Shown here: positions 1-9,393 of the stretch, one piece after another | Layout of the letters: each line of letters starts with the position of its first letter | Numbering within the stretch: the stretch's first letter is position 1 | Source: an uncultured Acidobacteriaceae bacterium | GTDB taxonomy: Bacteria > Acidobacteriota > Terriglobia > Terriglobales > Acidobacteriaceae | Reading direction: 5' to 3' | Assembly (NCBI GenBank): GCA_903904755.1 | Contig: CAIVDV010000007.1 | Coordinates: 1-57,038, forward strand | Length of the DNA stretch: 57,038 nucleotides | Translations under genes and position numbers: made by a program | Notes under the pieces: generated by a model | What the model saw: only the letters and a program-made list of their open reading frames with translations | What the model was told of the DNA's origin: nothing | Database searches by the model: none

Positions 1-982
1 AGCTGCCTACCTGCAGAATCACACTCACCGCCTCCAGCACAGACACGCCGCCAATAAACGGCAGCAGCAGCTCCTGCCGGATAATTACTGCTACCGTCGC
101 AATCGCCCCGCCCAGCGCCAGCGATCCCACATCGCCCATAAACACTTCCGCCGGGTGCGCGTTGTACCACAGGAACCCAATTGACGCACCCACCATTGCA
201 CCGCAGAACACCGTCAGCTCACCCACCATCGGCATCCGCTGCAACTCCAGGTAGTCAGCAAACACTACGTGCCCGCTCACGTACGTCAGCACCGTCAGCG
301 CGCCCGCGGCAATAATCGTGCATCCAATCGCCAGCCCGTCAAGCCCGTCCGTCAAGTTCACCGCGTTCGTTGATCCCACAAGCACCAGCGTCACAAACAC
401 CACAAACGGCAGCAAGGCCAAGAACCCCATGTGCGGAATCCCGCCCAGCCAGCCCACCGTCAAATCCGGCCTGAAGCTCTTCGCAAACGGCACCGTCAAC
501 TGCGTTGAAAACAGGTGAAACTGCTGCATCACCACCAGAGAGCAACTCACCGCCAGTCCAGCCAGCACTTGCCAGAACATCTTGGCCCTTGCCGTCAACC
601 CCAGGTTCCGCCGCTTCACCACCTTGATGTAGTCGTCCGCAAACCCAATCGCCCCAAACGCCAGCGTCGAAAACACCACAATCCACACAAACGGGTTCGA
701 CAAATCCGACCACAGCAATGTCGGCAGCAATATCGCAATCGCTATCAGCACTCCGCCCATCGTCGGCGTGCCGCTCTTCTTCTTGTGCGACTCCGGCCCC
801 TCATCCCGAATGTACTGCGCAATTTGGAAGCTCCGCAGCTTCTCAATCACAAATGGCCCGATCAGCAGCGCAATCAACAGCGCCGTCAGGCTCGCAAAGG
901 CAGTGCGAAACGTCAGGTACCGGAAGATTCGGAACGGGTGAAAAAACTGAAATAACTTCTGATACAGCAGCCAGTAAAGCAA
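1..982 (-). CDS. mraY: MraY, phospho-N-acetylmuramoyl-pentapeptide transferase (3' end outside window)
   Basis: Integral membrane enzyme that transfers phospho-MurNAc-pentapeptide from UDP to undecaprenyl phosphate, giving lipid I. About 327 codons are visible and the frame runs off the left edge, so the C-terminus is missing (family about 360 residues). The frame shows the family motifs ESHKKKSGTPTMGG, FADDYIK, NLTDGLDG and FMGDVGSLALGG between hydrophobic segments. No ATG fits; a TTG at 982 is preceded by GGAGGGAAC, a strong ribosome-binding site, so I start there (LLYWLLYQ). It is the last visible gene of the dcw cluster, 90 bp after the metallo-beta-lactamase gene on the same strand. Confidence 0.95.
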   Translation of the reverse strand, partial: MLYWLLYQKLFQFFHPFRIFRYLTFRTAFASLTALLIALLIGPFVIEKLRSFQIAQYIRDEGPESHKKKSGTPTMGGVLIAIAILLPTLLWSDLSNPFVWIVVFSTLAFGAIGFADDYIKVVKRRNLGLTARAKMFWQVLAGLAVSCSLVVMQQFHLFSTQLTVPFAKSFRPDLTVGWLGGIPHMGFLALLPFVVFVTLVLVGSTNAVNLTDGLDGLAIGCTIIAAGALTVLTYVSGHVVFADYLELQRMPMVGELTVFCGAMVGASIGFLWYNAHPAEVFMGDVGSLALGGAIATVAVIIRQELLLPFIGGVSVLEAVSVILQVGS

Positions 983-1072
983 GTTCCCTCCGTCCCGGTC
1001 ACCGGGCGCACAACCCTGATTCTACGCGGCGCAGTCTCTCGGCCTGAAACTCCGCGCCCCGTTCCGGCCCGC

Positions 1073-1942
1073 CTACCGAGCCGCCTTCTGCCGCGCCAAC
1101 TCGCGCTCAAACGCCATTTCCCGCTCTGCTATATAAGCCCTATACCCCTCTGAATCCACAAACGCATTCGCATCCCCGGCCTGCATCCGCTTCGCCTTCT
1201 CTGCCAAATCAAAATACGCTCCGTGCGCTCCCAGAAAAATCTCGCACTGCAGTGACTTCAGCACCCGGAAACCCGCCGAATAATCGGCCGCAATCTGCGG
1301 ATAGGCCGGATTGCCGACCAGCCGGTACCCCGGGTTCACACTCGGGCTGCCCACAATCACAACATGCATCGACCGCCCGTTCACGGGCTCCTCCAGCGTC
1401 CAGGTCGTCGTCCCGCGCGTATGTCCAGCCGTCTTGTGCGCCGTCAGCACCGTGCCGCCCAAGGCCACTGTGTCCCCGTCATGCAGTACATGGTCCACCT
1501 TCACCGGCGGAAAATACATCGTGGCATCCTGCCCGTAGTGGAAATCCTTCCGTCCACCCGACTCAAGGGTCGCCACATCGGCATCCATCGCCATCACCCG
1601 CGCATGGGTCAGCCGCTTCAGCTCCGCCAGTCCGGCACAGTGGTCATAGTGCGCATGGCTCGTCAGCAGAATCCGCACATCCCCCAGCTTGTACCCCAGC
1701 TTCTCCACACTCGCTCGAATCTGCCCAGGCGAGCTCGCCAGATTTCCATTGATAAGAATCAGCCCCGCCGGCGTCACCACCAGGTACGCCGCCAAATCCT
1801 CACTGCCCACGTAATACAAATTCCCCGCAATCCGGAACGGCTCCAGCGCCGTGGTCCATTCCGGATGCTCCGCCGCCATGCCCGCCACACCACACACCAG
1901 CACTGCCAGCATAATCGCGACCTTCAGCAATGCTCTTCTCAT
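1073..1942 (-). CDS. Subclass B3-type metallo-beta-lactamase, secreted
   Basis: 289-residue zinc hydrolase with an N-terminal signal peptide (MRRALLKV to about GMAA), so probably periplasmic. All six B3 zinc ligands are visible: H96-A-H98-Y-D100-H101, H174 in AGHTRGTTTW and H240 in LGAHGAYFDL. The SGGRKDFHYG, DGDTVALGGT and PGYRLVGNPAYP stretches also resemble L1/GOB-type B3 enzymes rather than glyoxalase II or RNase Z. The ATG at 1942 overlaps the murF stop (ATGA), so it is translated as part of the dcw cluster, between murF and mraY. The frame stays open upstream inside murF, but no start there makes sense. Beta-lactam hydrolysis is inferred from motifs; a role on an endogenous wall-derived substrate cannot be excluded. 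Confidence 0.9.
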   Translation of the reverse strand: MRRALLKVAIMLAVLVCGVAGMAAEHPEWTTALEPFRIAGNLYYVGSEDLAAYLVVTPAGLILINGNLASSPGQIRASVEKLGYKLGDVRILLTSHAHYDHCAGLAELKRLTHARVMAMDADVATLESGGRKDFHYGQDATMYFPPVKVDHVLHDGDTVALGGTVLTAHKTAGHTRGTTTWTLEEPVNGRSMHVVIVGSPSVNPGYRLVGNPAYPQIAADYSAGFRVLKSLQCEIFLGAHGAYFDLAEKAKRMQAGDANAFVDSEGYRAYIAEREMAFERELARQKAAR

Positions 1943-3345
1943 CGCGCCGCCTCTTTCTCCAGCCCCGCCAGCGCCTGTTCCAACCGCACACCGCGTGAGC
2001 CCTTCAGCAGCACCGCATCGCCGGCCCGCAGATTCGTCTTCAGCCATTCCCCGGCTTCCGTCGCATCCGCCACATACATCGCGCGCACGCCACATGCTGC
2101 AGCCGCTTCCGCCAGGTACTTCGCGTTCCCGCGCACTCCCACCACTACATCAATCCCTGCCGCAGCAGCGGCCTCGCCGCACTCTTCGTGCAGCTCGCGC
2201 GCGTACTCGCCCAGCTCCAGCATCTCGCCGGCCAGCAGCACTCGCCGCTCCGCCTTCCGCGCCGCCAACGCCAATATCATCGACTTCAATGCCTCTGGAT
2301 TCGAGTTGTAGCAGTCATTGATCAACGTCGCACCGCGCGCCTCCAGCACCTGCCCGCGCCGGTCGCCAGGCGTCAGTGCCTCCAGTGCCGCAATCGCCGC
2401 CGCAGTCGCCACACCCGCTTCCCTGGCCACCGCCAGCGCCGCTGCCGCATTCAGGGCATTGTGCCTACCCAGCAACTTCAGCCGCAGCGTAACTTCGTCG
2501 TCGCTCACCCGCGCCGTCATCACAAGCCCGTCCGCAACCGCCCGCTCATCCAACCGAACAATCTGCGGATCCGCGCATGGCCCCGCGCCAAAGTACACCG
2601 TCCGGCCCGCAAAATCCCGCCCAAACTGGCTCACATACGGGTCATCACAATTCAGAAACGCCACGCCGGTTTCCGGCAGCGCCTCCACCAGCTCATACTT
2701 GGCCCGAGCAATCCCCGCCTGCCCGTCTGAAAAATTCTCAATATGCGCCCGGCCAACATTCGTAATCACGCCCCAGTCAGGAGCCGCAATCCGTGCCAGC
2801 AGCGCAATCTCCCCAGCGTGGTTCATCCCCATCTCCACCACCGCCACATCATCTTCAGGCTCCAACCGCAACAACTGCAGCGGCAGCCCAAATCCGTTAT
2901 TCAGATTTCCCGCCGACTTCAGCACCCGCAACCCTGCCCCCAGCGCTGCTGCCACAGCATCCTTCGTGCTCGTCTTTCCCGCACTGCCGGTAATTGCCAC
3001 CACCCGCTTGCCCCACTGCCGCCGAACATGACTGGCCAGTAGCTGCAGCGCCGCCAGCGGATCTTCCACCACCACCAGCGGCTGTTCCAGCACCTCATCC
3101 GGCAAACCCGCCACCTGCGTCACGCTTACCACCGCAGCCACCGCACCCCGCGCAAACGCCGCGCCCAGAAACGCGTGCCCGTCGTGCCGTTCGCCCCGTA
3201 CAGCAAAAAACAGCTCACCCTCGCCAATCGTCCGCGAGTCAATCGAGTAACCTGCCGCCAACAGAGAACCCACCGCCTGCACGCTCGCCGGGGCCTCCAG
3301 CCGCGCGCCAACTCCCATCGCAATCTCTGCCAGCGTCAGTCTCAT
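1939..3345 (-). CDS. murF: MurF, UDP-MurNAc-tripeptide--D-Ala-D-Ala ligase
   Basis: Cytoplasmic ATP-dependent ligase that adds D-Ala-D-Ala to UDP-MurNAc-tripeptide, the last soluble step of the peptidoglycan precursor. The 468-residue length is normal for the family. Visible motifs are the P-loop GSAGKTSTKD, the Mur ligase central motif VEMGMNHAGEI, and NDCYNSNPEA in the C-terminal half. The ATG at 3345 overlaps the murE stop by 4 bp (ATGA), and its own stop overlaps the next start in the same way, so murE, murF and the lactamase are translationally coupled. Confidence 0.97.
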   Translation of the reverse strand: MRLTLAEIAMGVGARLEAPASVQAVGSLLAAGYSIDSRTIGEGELFFAVRGERHDGHAFLGAAFARGAVAAVVSVTQVAGLPDEVLEQPLVVVEDPLAALQLLASHVRRQWGKRVVAITGSAGKTSTKDAVAAALGAGLRVLKSAGNLNNGFGLPLQLLRLEPEDDVAVVEMGMNHAGEIALLARIAAPDWGVITNVGRAHIENFSDGQAGIARAKYELVEALPETGVAFLNCDDPYVSQFGRDFAGRTVYFGAGPCADPQIVRLDERAVADGLVMTARVSDDEVTLRLKLLGRHNALNAAAALAVAREAGVATAAAIAALEALTPGDRRGQVLEARGATLINDCYNSNPEALKSMILALAARKAERRVLLAGEMLELGEYARELHEECGEAAAAAGIDVVVGVRGNAKYLAEAAAACGVRAMYVADATEAGEWLKTNLRAGDAVLLKGSRGVRLEQALAGLEKEAAR

Positions 3346-4856
3346 TGCCCTCCACCATATCCCAACCCGCGCAACGCAGAAAGCGCTACCGCAGCATCAT
3401 CAAACGGAATCGTCCTGTCCCGCAGCACCTGCTCTTTTTCGTGTCCCTTGCCCGCCAGCAGCACCACATCTCCGGCTTTCGCCTCAGCCAGTGCCGCAGC
3501 AATCCCCAGCCCGCGATCCGGCTCCACAACATACGCAACGCCGGTCGCATCCAGCCCCGGCAGCACCTCCGCCAAAATCGCCATCGGCTCTTCACTCCGT
3601 GGGTTATCGCTCGTCGCCACCACAAAGTCGCTGCCTTCCCCGGCCGCCAGCCCCATCTTCGGCCGCTTCGTCCGGTCCCGGTCTCCGCCGCAGCCAAACA
3701 TCGAAATCACCCTGCCGCCGCTTGCTTTCACCAATCCTTTGGCCAGCCCGGTCAGGTTCCGCAGCGCATCATCCGTATGCGCATAGTCCACAATCACCGT
3801 GAACGGCTGCCCCGCATCCACCGGCTGAAATCGCCCCGGCACCGGCCGCAGCTCCCCAACTGCCTGCACCAGCGTCGCAAACTCCACTCCCCGCGCATGC
3901 GCCGCCGCCAGCGCACCCAGCAGGTTCAGCACATTCACCTCGCCCGCCAGCCCGGACTTCAACCTGGCCCGCCCCGCCACGCTCACCAGCTCAAATTCCG
4001 CCCCGCCCGGCGTCAGCCGCAACTCTTCCGCGCGCCAATCTGAGCCAGCGCTCAACCCAAACGTCACCACCTCCGCGCCCGCCGCCTGCGCTGCGGTAGC
4101 CATCCTGGGCGCCCAGCCATCCCCCACATTCACCACCGCCACCCGCGGAGCCACATACCGACTCCCGTCAAACAGTAACCGCTTGGCGGCAAAGTACTCT
4201 TCCATCGTGCCGTGATAGTCCAGGTGATCCCGTGTCAGGTTCGTAAACACCGCCACATCAAATGACACACCCGCCACGCGCCCCTGCTCCAGCGCATGGC
4301 TTGACACTTCCATCACCAGTTCCGTCGCGCCCCGCTCCACGCCATCGGCCATCAACTCAAACAAATCCCGCGACTCCGGCGTAGTATGCGCCGATGGCCG
4401 AACCTCGCCCGCCACGTGGTACTCAATCGTTCCCACCAAAACGCTCTTCCGCCCCGCCGCCGCCAGCAGCGCCTCCAGCAGAAATGCTGTCGTCGTCTTT
4501 CCGTTGGTCCCAGTCACCCCGGTCGTCCGCATCTTCCGCTCGGGATGCCCAAACCACCCCGCCGCAGCCTCCGCCAGGGCCTTCCGCCCATGCGCAACCA
4601 GAGCCCGGCCCACCCCAGGATGCTCCACTCCCAGCCTCTTGTAAGCTTCATCGGAGTCCGTCAACACCGCCGCGGCACCCGCCGCTACGGCCCCGGAAAC
4701 ATACAGGTTTCCATCCGTCGAGCCGCCGCGCATCGCCACAAACACCGTTCCGGCAACCACCCGGCGCGAGTCATACTCCACGCCCGTCACCTCGGGGTTT
4801 GCGCCTGTCTCCACGGCCTTCGCCGTAAGTCCCGTACTCAGCTCGCTCCACTGCAT
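3342..4856 (-). CDS. murE: MurE, UDP-MurNAc-L-Ala-D-Glu--2,6-diaminopimelate ligase
   Basis: Adds the third stem-peptide residue in cytoplasmic peptidoglycan synthesis. 504 residues from the ATG at 4856; the frame stays open further upstream into ftsI, but the usual N-terminus (MQWSELSTGL, then VEYDSRRV) begins here. The ATP-binding motif GTNGKTT is at residues 116-122. DNPR at residues 417-420, followed by SEEP, is the meso-diaminopimelate recognition signature, so the wall is predicted to be DAP type. It lies 34 bp after ftsI and overlaps murF by 4 bp. Confidence 0.97.
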   Translation of the reverse strand: MQWSELSTGLTAKAVETGANPEVTGVEYDSRRVVAGTVFVAMRGGSTDGNLYVSGAVAAGAAAVLTDSDEAYKRLGVEHPGVGRALVAHGRKALAEAAAGWFGHPERKMRTTGVTGTNGKTTTAFLLEALLAAAGRKSVLVGTIEYHVAGEVRPSAHTTPESRDLFELMADGVERGATELVMEVSSHALEQGRVAGVSFDVAVFTNLTRDHLDYHGTMEEYFAAKRLLFDGSRYVAPRVAVVNVGDGWAPRMATAAQAAGAEVVTFGLSAGSDWRAEELRLTPGGAEFELVSVAGRARLKSGLAGEVNVLNLLGALAAAHARGVEFATLVQAVGELRPVPGRFQPVDAGQPFTVIVDYAHTDDALRNLTGLAKGLVKASGGRVISMFGCGGDRDRTKRPKMGLAAGEGSDFVVATSDNPRSEEPMAILAEVLPGLDATGVAYVVEPDRGLGIAAALAEAKAGDVVLLAGKGHEKEQVLRDRTIPFDDAAVALSALRGLGYGGGQ

Positions 4857-4890
4857 CTCGACTCCGATTCTACGTCTGCGGCCCTCTTCC

Positions 4891-7254
4891 CTACCGTGCG
4901 CACCGCACCGCAACCTTGCTGCCTGCCGCCACGTCCGTGCCCGCTGCCGGCTCTTGGCTCCGCACCAGCCCACGTCCGGTAATCTCCGGCACCAACCCGG
5001 CCACCGCCATCACCTCCACCACCTGCCGCACCGGCATCCCCACCAGGTTCGGCACCTTCACCCGCTTCCCAGTCTCAACTGTCACCACGGCGGTCTCCTG
5101 GGCCGGCGCAGCCGAGCTGGGTGCAGTCGGCGGCACATGCCCGCCATTCGCCCCCGCCAGGCTCGCCTCCGCAGCCTGCCTCAGCGGATCATCCTCCGGC
5201 AACTCCTGCGCCGCCGCCAGCAGCACGCGCGCGTCACCGGAGTGCTCCTGAATCGGCTCCGTATCCTTCGGCAAAATCTGCTTCGCTGCCCGCACCGCAT
5301 GCACTTCCTCGTCATGCGGAACCCCCAGGTACTCCAGCACCTGCTGCGCCACCTCGGCAAACACCGGTGCCGAGGCCGACCCGCCGTAATAATCTCCCTT
5401 CGGCTCGTCCAGCACCACGGCCATCGCAAGCACCGGGTTGTTCACCGGCGCAATCCCCGCAAAGCTCGCCACATGCTTCGTCTTCGAATACGTCCGCGTT
5501 GCCGGATCTATCTTCTGCGCCGTCCCCGTCTTGCCGCCGGCGCTGTACCCGTTCAGTTGCGCAGCCTTGCCTGTGCCAAACAGCACCACGCCTTCCATCA
5601 TCTTTCGCATCTGGGCTGCCGTCATCGTGCTGATCACCCGGTGCGCGCCCGACGGCAGCGGGTTCGGCAGCTCCTCCCCGGCATGGAACGGCTGTGCCAC
5701 CAGCGCCGGCGCAGGCTCGCCCGGCTTCCCTTGCGGCATCGGCATCACCATCCTCGGCGGTAGATACACGCCCCCGTTGGCAATCGTCGACACCATCGAC
5801 ACCAGTTGCAGCGGCGTCACCGCCACTTCCTGCCCAATCGAAACCGAACCCAGCGTCGAAATCGTCCACTTGTTCCCGTTGCTCAGCAGCCCGCGCGTCT
5901 CGCCCGGCAACTCCAACCCCGACCGCGAACCAAATCCAAAATCCCGAATGTAGTGATAAAAGTTTTGCGGCCCCATCTTCAGCGCCAGCTTCACCGCCGC
6001 CACGTCGCTGGAGTGCTCCAGCGCCTCGTGAATCGTAATCTTCCCGAAGTGGTCCGACTTGTCGTCGTGGATTACCCGCCCCGGCAGCTGAATCGCGCCG
6101 CCCTGGCAATCAATAATGTCATCCGGCGTCACCAGGTGCTGGTCCAGCGCCGCCGAGTACGTCACCAGCTTGAACGTCGACCCCGGCTCATACACATCGC
6201 TGATGGCGTGATTTTTCAGCAACGCCGGGCTCGTATGCCGGAAATCATTCGGATTGAAGGTCGGTCGAATCGCCAGCGCGAGAATTTGCCCGGTATGCAC
6301 ATCCTGAATCACCACCGTCCCATTCGCTGCCTGCGTCCGCGCCATCGCCTGGTCCAGCGCCCGCTCTGCCAGGAACTGGATATTCTCATCCAGCGTTAGC
6401 ATCAGGTCTTCGCCCGCCTCCGCCGCCTTGTCCTCAGACCCCAACGGCTTCCCGTGCGCGTCAATGTATACCCGTCGCGACCCCGGCTTCCCGTGCAGTT
6501 GCGGCTCAAACTTCTGCTCTATCCCGCCCAGTCCCTTGTCATCATCGCCCACATAGCCCAGCGCTTGCGCCGCCAGCACAGCATCGGGATACGATCGTAA
6601 AAACTCCTTCTCCGGGTAAATCCCCCGCAGATTCAGCGCCTTGACCTGGGTAGCTACCTGCGGCGTCACACGATGCGCAATCCACACCAGCCCATGGCTG
6701 CAATCCCGGCACTTCGCCGCGCGGTTCCGCGCAATAATCTGGTCCAGGCTCGTGTCCACTCGCTGCCGAATCTGGTCTTCCTGCGTAAACGGGTCTTCCC
6801 CGCCCGCATTCAGCGCCTGTGCCAGTTGGTGAATCTCCGCCTGCAAGCCCTCAGCTTCCAGCTTCGCCGCGCTCGTCGGGCAACTGTCGGTCGTGTTCAC
6901 TGGCTTGCCATCGGGTGCGCAGAAATCCGGCCTCACCATCAGCGCCGGATCGGCCGAAATCGAATCAGCATGAATCGAAACAGCTATCTCGCGCCGGTTG
7001 CGGTCATACACCACACCCCGCCGCGGCGCCAGCGGATGCACTCCCACCTGCTGCTTCCGCGCAACCTCAACGTAATGCTGGTGTTCCACCACCTGCAGCC
7101 AGAACAGCCGCAGGCAAATCGCCAACGCCCAGGCCAACATCAGCAACCCGGCCAGCCAGAACCGCCACCGCACTGAAGGTGGCAGGTCTCGGGACTCGCG
7201 CCCTCGATTAGGATTAGCTCTCAGACTGGATGCGGACACCGGATGCAACTCCAA
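4891..7254 (-). CDS. ftsI: FtsI/PBP3-type division transpeptidase with C-terminal PASTA domain
   Basis: Septal peptidoglycan transpeptidase, anchored by one N-terminal membrane segment (about residues 31-53). 787 residues: a PBP dimerisation region, a transpeptidase domain with S359-T-F-K362 and K575-T-G577, then a PASTA-like domain in the last 60 or so residues (VKVPNLVGMPVRQVV). PASTA is absent from E. coli FtsI but common in SpoVD/PBP2x types. The second catalytic motif reads S415-S-D417 (HSSDVAAVKLAL), where family members usually have SxN; this may be lineage-specific. It follows ftsL by 53 bp and precedes murE, the standard dcw order. Confidence 0.95.
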   Translation of the reverse strand: MELHPVSASSLRANPNRGRESRDLPPSVRWRFWLAGLLMLAWALAICLRLFWLQVVEHQHYVEVARKQQVGVHPLAPRRGVVYDRNRREIAVSIHADSISADPALMVRPDFCAPDGKPVNTTDSCPTSAAKLEAEGLQAEIHQLAQALNAGGEDPFTQEDQIRQRVDTSLDQIIARNRAAKCRDCSHGLVWIAHRVTPQVATQVKALNLRGIYPEKEFLRSYPDAVLAAQALGYVGDDDKGLGGIEQKFEPQLHGKPGSRRVYIDAHGKPLGSEDKAAEAGEDLMLTLDENIQFLAERALDQAMARTQAANGTVVIQDVHTGQILALAIRPTFNPNDFRHTSPALLKNHAISDVYEPGSTFKLVTYSAALDQHLVTPDDIIDCQGGAIQLPGRVIHDDKSDHFGKITIHEALEHSSDVAAVKLALKMGPQNFYHYIRDFGFGSRSGLELPGETRGLLSNGNKWTISTLGSVSIGQEVAVTPLQLVSMVSTIANGGVYLPPRMVMPMPQGKPGEPAPALVAQPFHAGEELPNPLPSGAHRVISTMTAAQMRKMMEGVVLFGTGKAAQLNGYSAGGKTGTAQKIDPATRTYSKTKHVASFAGIAPVNNPVLAMAVVLDEPKGDYYGGSASAPVFAEVAQQVLEYLGVPHDEEVHAVRAAKQILPKDTEPIQEHSGDARVLLAAAQELPEDDPLRQAAEASLAGANGGHVPPTAPSSAAPAQETAVVTVETGKRVKVPNLVGMPVRQVVEVMAVAGLVPEITGRGLVRSQEPAAGTDVAAGSKVAVRCAR

Positions 7255-7307
7255 AGCTGGGGGAGAACGATTTCGGCTGAACTCTCATTCGGCTCTCTCG
7301 CGGGCGC

Positions 7308-7820
7308 TCAACGCACCACCAGCGCCGCATCCTGTGGCAGTACCTGCGCCAGAGCCGGAGCATTTCCATTCGCCGGCACCGTCACATCCGGCTGCTCGCC
7401 ACTGCGCACCACCTGTCCCGGCTGCCGCTCCACCATGCCCAGCTCGCGGGCCATCGCATCAATCCGACCCGGCTGCGTCAACTGCGCTTCTTCCAGCCGC
7501 AAATGCCGGTTCTCTTCCTTCAACTGCTCCAATTGCTGCTTCTCACGCTCAACCGTGTAACCCACCTGGATTGATTTGAAGTGCTGCCAGCCATAGGCCA
7601 TCGCCAGCGTCAGCAGAAAACCCATCGCAATCGTGAACATCCGCATCTCGTGGATGCGCACTGTGTCTGGCGCCTTCACCAGCCGGCTGTTGTCGATTCG
7701 CTTTGTAAAGTTGAATTCCAGCGTTGGGCCGCGGCGCAGCCGCTGCTGCTCAGCAAACAAGCGAGCATTGCGCTCCGCAATCACGGATGCCGAACTCTTC
7801 TGGCCTGTGAATGTGCTCAT
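7308..7820 (-). CDS. ftsL: FtsL-like cell division protein
   Basis: 170-residue bitopic membrane protein between rsmH and ftsI, the usual position of ftsL. It has a charged cytoplasmic N-terminus of about 60 residues, one membrane segment (about 62-82, FTIAMGFLLTLAMAYGW), then a periplasmic heptad-rich coiled coil (EREKQQLEQLKEENRHLRLEE) as expected for pairing with FtsB in the FtsQLB divisome complex. The low-complexity tail after about residue 135 is longer than in E. coli FtsL (121 residues). Sequence identity in this family is low, so the call rests mainly on topology and position. Confidence 0.85.
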   Translation of the reverse strand: MSTFTGQKSSASVIAERNARLFAEQQRLRRGPTLEFNFTKRIDNSRLVKAPDTVRIHEMRMFTIAMGFLLTLAMAYGWQHFKSIQVGYTVEREKQQLEQLKEENRHLRLEEAQLTQPGRIDAMARELGMVERQPGQVVRSGEQPDVTVPANGNAPALAQVLPQDAALVVR

Positions 7821-7864
7821 CGCCTGCCCCTTCCCCGCCTCTGGCCAGATCTCCGGCCTGTCGT

Positions 7865-8875
7865 TTATTTCTTCTTGCGACCCGCTTTCGCCGCATGCTT
7901 GCTGCTGCCAAATCCTGCCCGGGGCCCGTCCAGCCTCGCAAACTCTGCCTGCTTCCCTGCCGCCGCGCCCTCCGGCCCCAACCGCTCTGCCGCTCGCAGC
8001 TTTGCGCTGCGCGACCGCGGATTCTCATCCATCTCCGCCTCGGTCGCCACTGCCGGCTTCCGCGTCAGAACCGTCCAAATACCCTTCGCCGCATCGTCCC
8101 GCAACGCGTCTTTCGCAATGCGGTCTTCCAGCGAGTGAAAACTGATTACCACCAGCCTGCCGTGGGGCTTAAGCAACTTCGGTGCGGCCCTCAGCAACGC
8201 CTCAATCTCTGCCAACTCCCGGTTGACATGAATACGAATCGCTTGAAAGGTTCTCGTCGCCGGGTGAATCCGATCTCCTTTCATTGCTGGGGCGCTGCCG
8301 GCAACCACACGGGCTAATTGCCCCGTTGTCGTTATCGGCCGCGCCCTCACAATGGCTCTGGCGATTCTCCACGACCTCCTCTCTTCTCCGTATTCGTAAA
8401 TGAGATTCGCGAGATCTCTCTCGTCCATCTCATTCACCACTTGTTCGGCGGTTACCCCCTGGCGCGTATCCTGTCGCATATCCAGTGGTCCATCCGCCAT
8501 AAAACTGAATCCCCGCTCGGCCTGGTCTATCTGCATGCTGCTCACCCCAAAATCAGCAAGCATCCCATCCAGACTCTCCGGCGCCACCAACTCTGCTGCC
8601 TTGCTGAAGGCCTCTCCAACCAGCGTCACTCTCGGCATCTCTGCCCCCAGTTCCACTGCCAGTTCGGCCAACTTCTCCCGGGCCAGCTCCAGCGCCTGCG
8701 GATCCCGGTCAAAACCAATCAGGTGACCTTCCGCCCCCAGCAGCCGTGCTATCTGGCTCGCATGTCCTGCAAAGCCCAGTGTGCAGTCGAGGTAGGTGCC
8801 CCCCTTCCGAACGGCGAGGTATTGGACTACGTCCTGAGAAAGAACCGGCACATGTCGTCTTTTTGCTTCCGCCAT
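7865..8875 (-). CDS. rsmH: RsmH (MraW), 16S rRNA m4C1402 methyltransferase
   Basis: SAM-dependent N4-methylation of C1402 in 16S rRNA. 336 residues from the ATG at 8875; a TTG at 8899 would add eight residues, but the N-terminus HVPVLSQDVVQYL matches the family soon after the ATG, and AAGGGGGAG lies just before it. The SAM-binding motif LDCTLGFAGHA and the family signature GFSFMADGPLDMRQD are visible. It directly follows mraZ (29 bp), as in most dcw clusters. Confidence 0.95.
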   Translation of the reverse strand: MAEAKRRHVPVLSQDVVQYLAVRKGGTYLDCTLGFAGHASQIARLLGAEGHLIGFDRDPQALELAREKLAELAVELGAEMPRVTLVGEAFSKAAELVAPESLDGMLADFGVSSMQIDQAERGFSFMADGPLDMRQDTRQGVTAEQVVNEMDERDLANLIYEYGEERRSWRIARAIVRARPITTTGQLARVVAGSAPAMKGDRIHPATRTFQAIRIHVNRELAEIEALLRAAPKLLKPHGRLVVISFHSLEDRIAKDALRDDAAKGIWTVLTRKPAVATEAEMDENPRSRSAKLRAAERLGPEGAAAGKQAEFARLDGPRAGFGSSKHAAKAGRKKK

Positions 8876-8904
8876 GTGCTCCCCCTTGGGGGCTTCCAAA
8901 ATCG

Positions 8905-9393
8905 TTAGGCCTTCGCCTGGCTGCGCAACTGAATCGCCAACTCGGCCATGTATTCCATGCTCTCGGTCATCGTCACCGGCTCTGCCTGCTCGCCGCCTGA
9001 CCCGCCGACCATCGCTTCCATCAACTCGTGGTTCGCAATCTTCATAAACAAGCCCGAGCCCAGAATGTCTACTTCCCCGGCCAACTTCGCTTTGCCACGC
9101 AAACGCTGCGGCAACAGCAACCGGTCCTGCCCGTCCAGCTCAATCTGCTGGCCATAAAAATTCACCTGGTCCATGAATCGCTGCTTCTCTCGCGACTCAT
9201 CGGGAATCAGAGCCCACTCGGCCTCTTTCTCTTCCCACTTCACCAGCGGCCATATCTGACCAATCTGCCCGTCATACGACGTCACAAAAAACTCTCGGCC
9301 CCAGTTGTTCCGCTCCAGAACCTTCGCAAAGCCGCCCGGGAGCTTGATTCGCCCCTTCTCGTCGACCTTGACCTCATACGATCCGCGGAACAT
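8905..9393 (-). CDS. mraZ: MraZ, transcriptional regulator of the dcw cluster
   Basis: 162-residue DNA-binding protein made of two SpoVT/AbrB-like halves. The first begins MFRGSYEVKVDEKGRIKLPGGF; the second contains ELDGQDRLLLPQRLRGKAKL, the duplicated DxxGR(I/L) pattern. In E. coli MraZ represses its own operon by binding tandem TGGGN repeats; matching repeats occur upstream here (9496-9533). The ATG at 9393 has a weak AAAGAG site. It is the first gene of the cluster. Confidence 0.96.
   Translation of the reverse strand: MFRGSYEVKVDEKGRIKLPGGFAKVLERNNWGREFFVTSYDGQIGQIWPLVKWEEKEAEWALIPDESREKQRFMDQVNFYGQQIELDGQDRLLLPQRLRGKAKLAGEVDILGSGLFMKIANHELMEAMVGGSGGEQAEPVTMTESMEYMAELAIQLRSQAKA

Noticed and set aside
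1073-1942. Glyoxalase II or RNase Z as identity of the metallo-hydrolase
   Set aside because: The zinc-ligand set ends in LGAHGAYFDL and the protein has a signal peptide and L1/GOB-like sequence, which fit subclass B3 enzymes instead.
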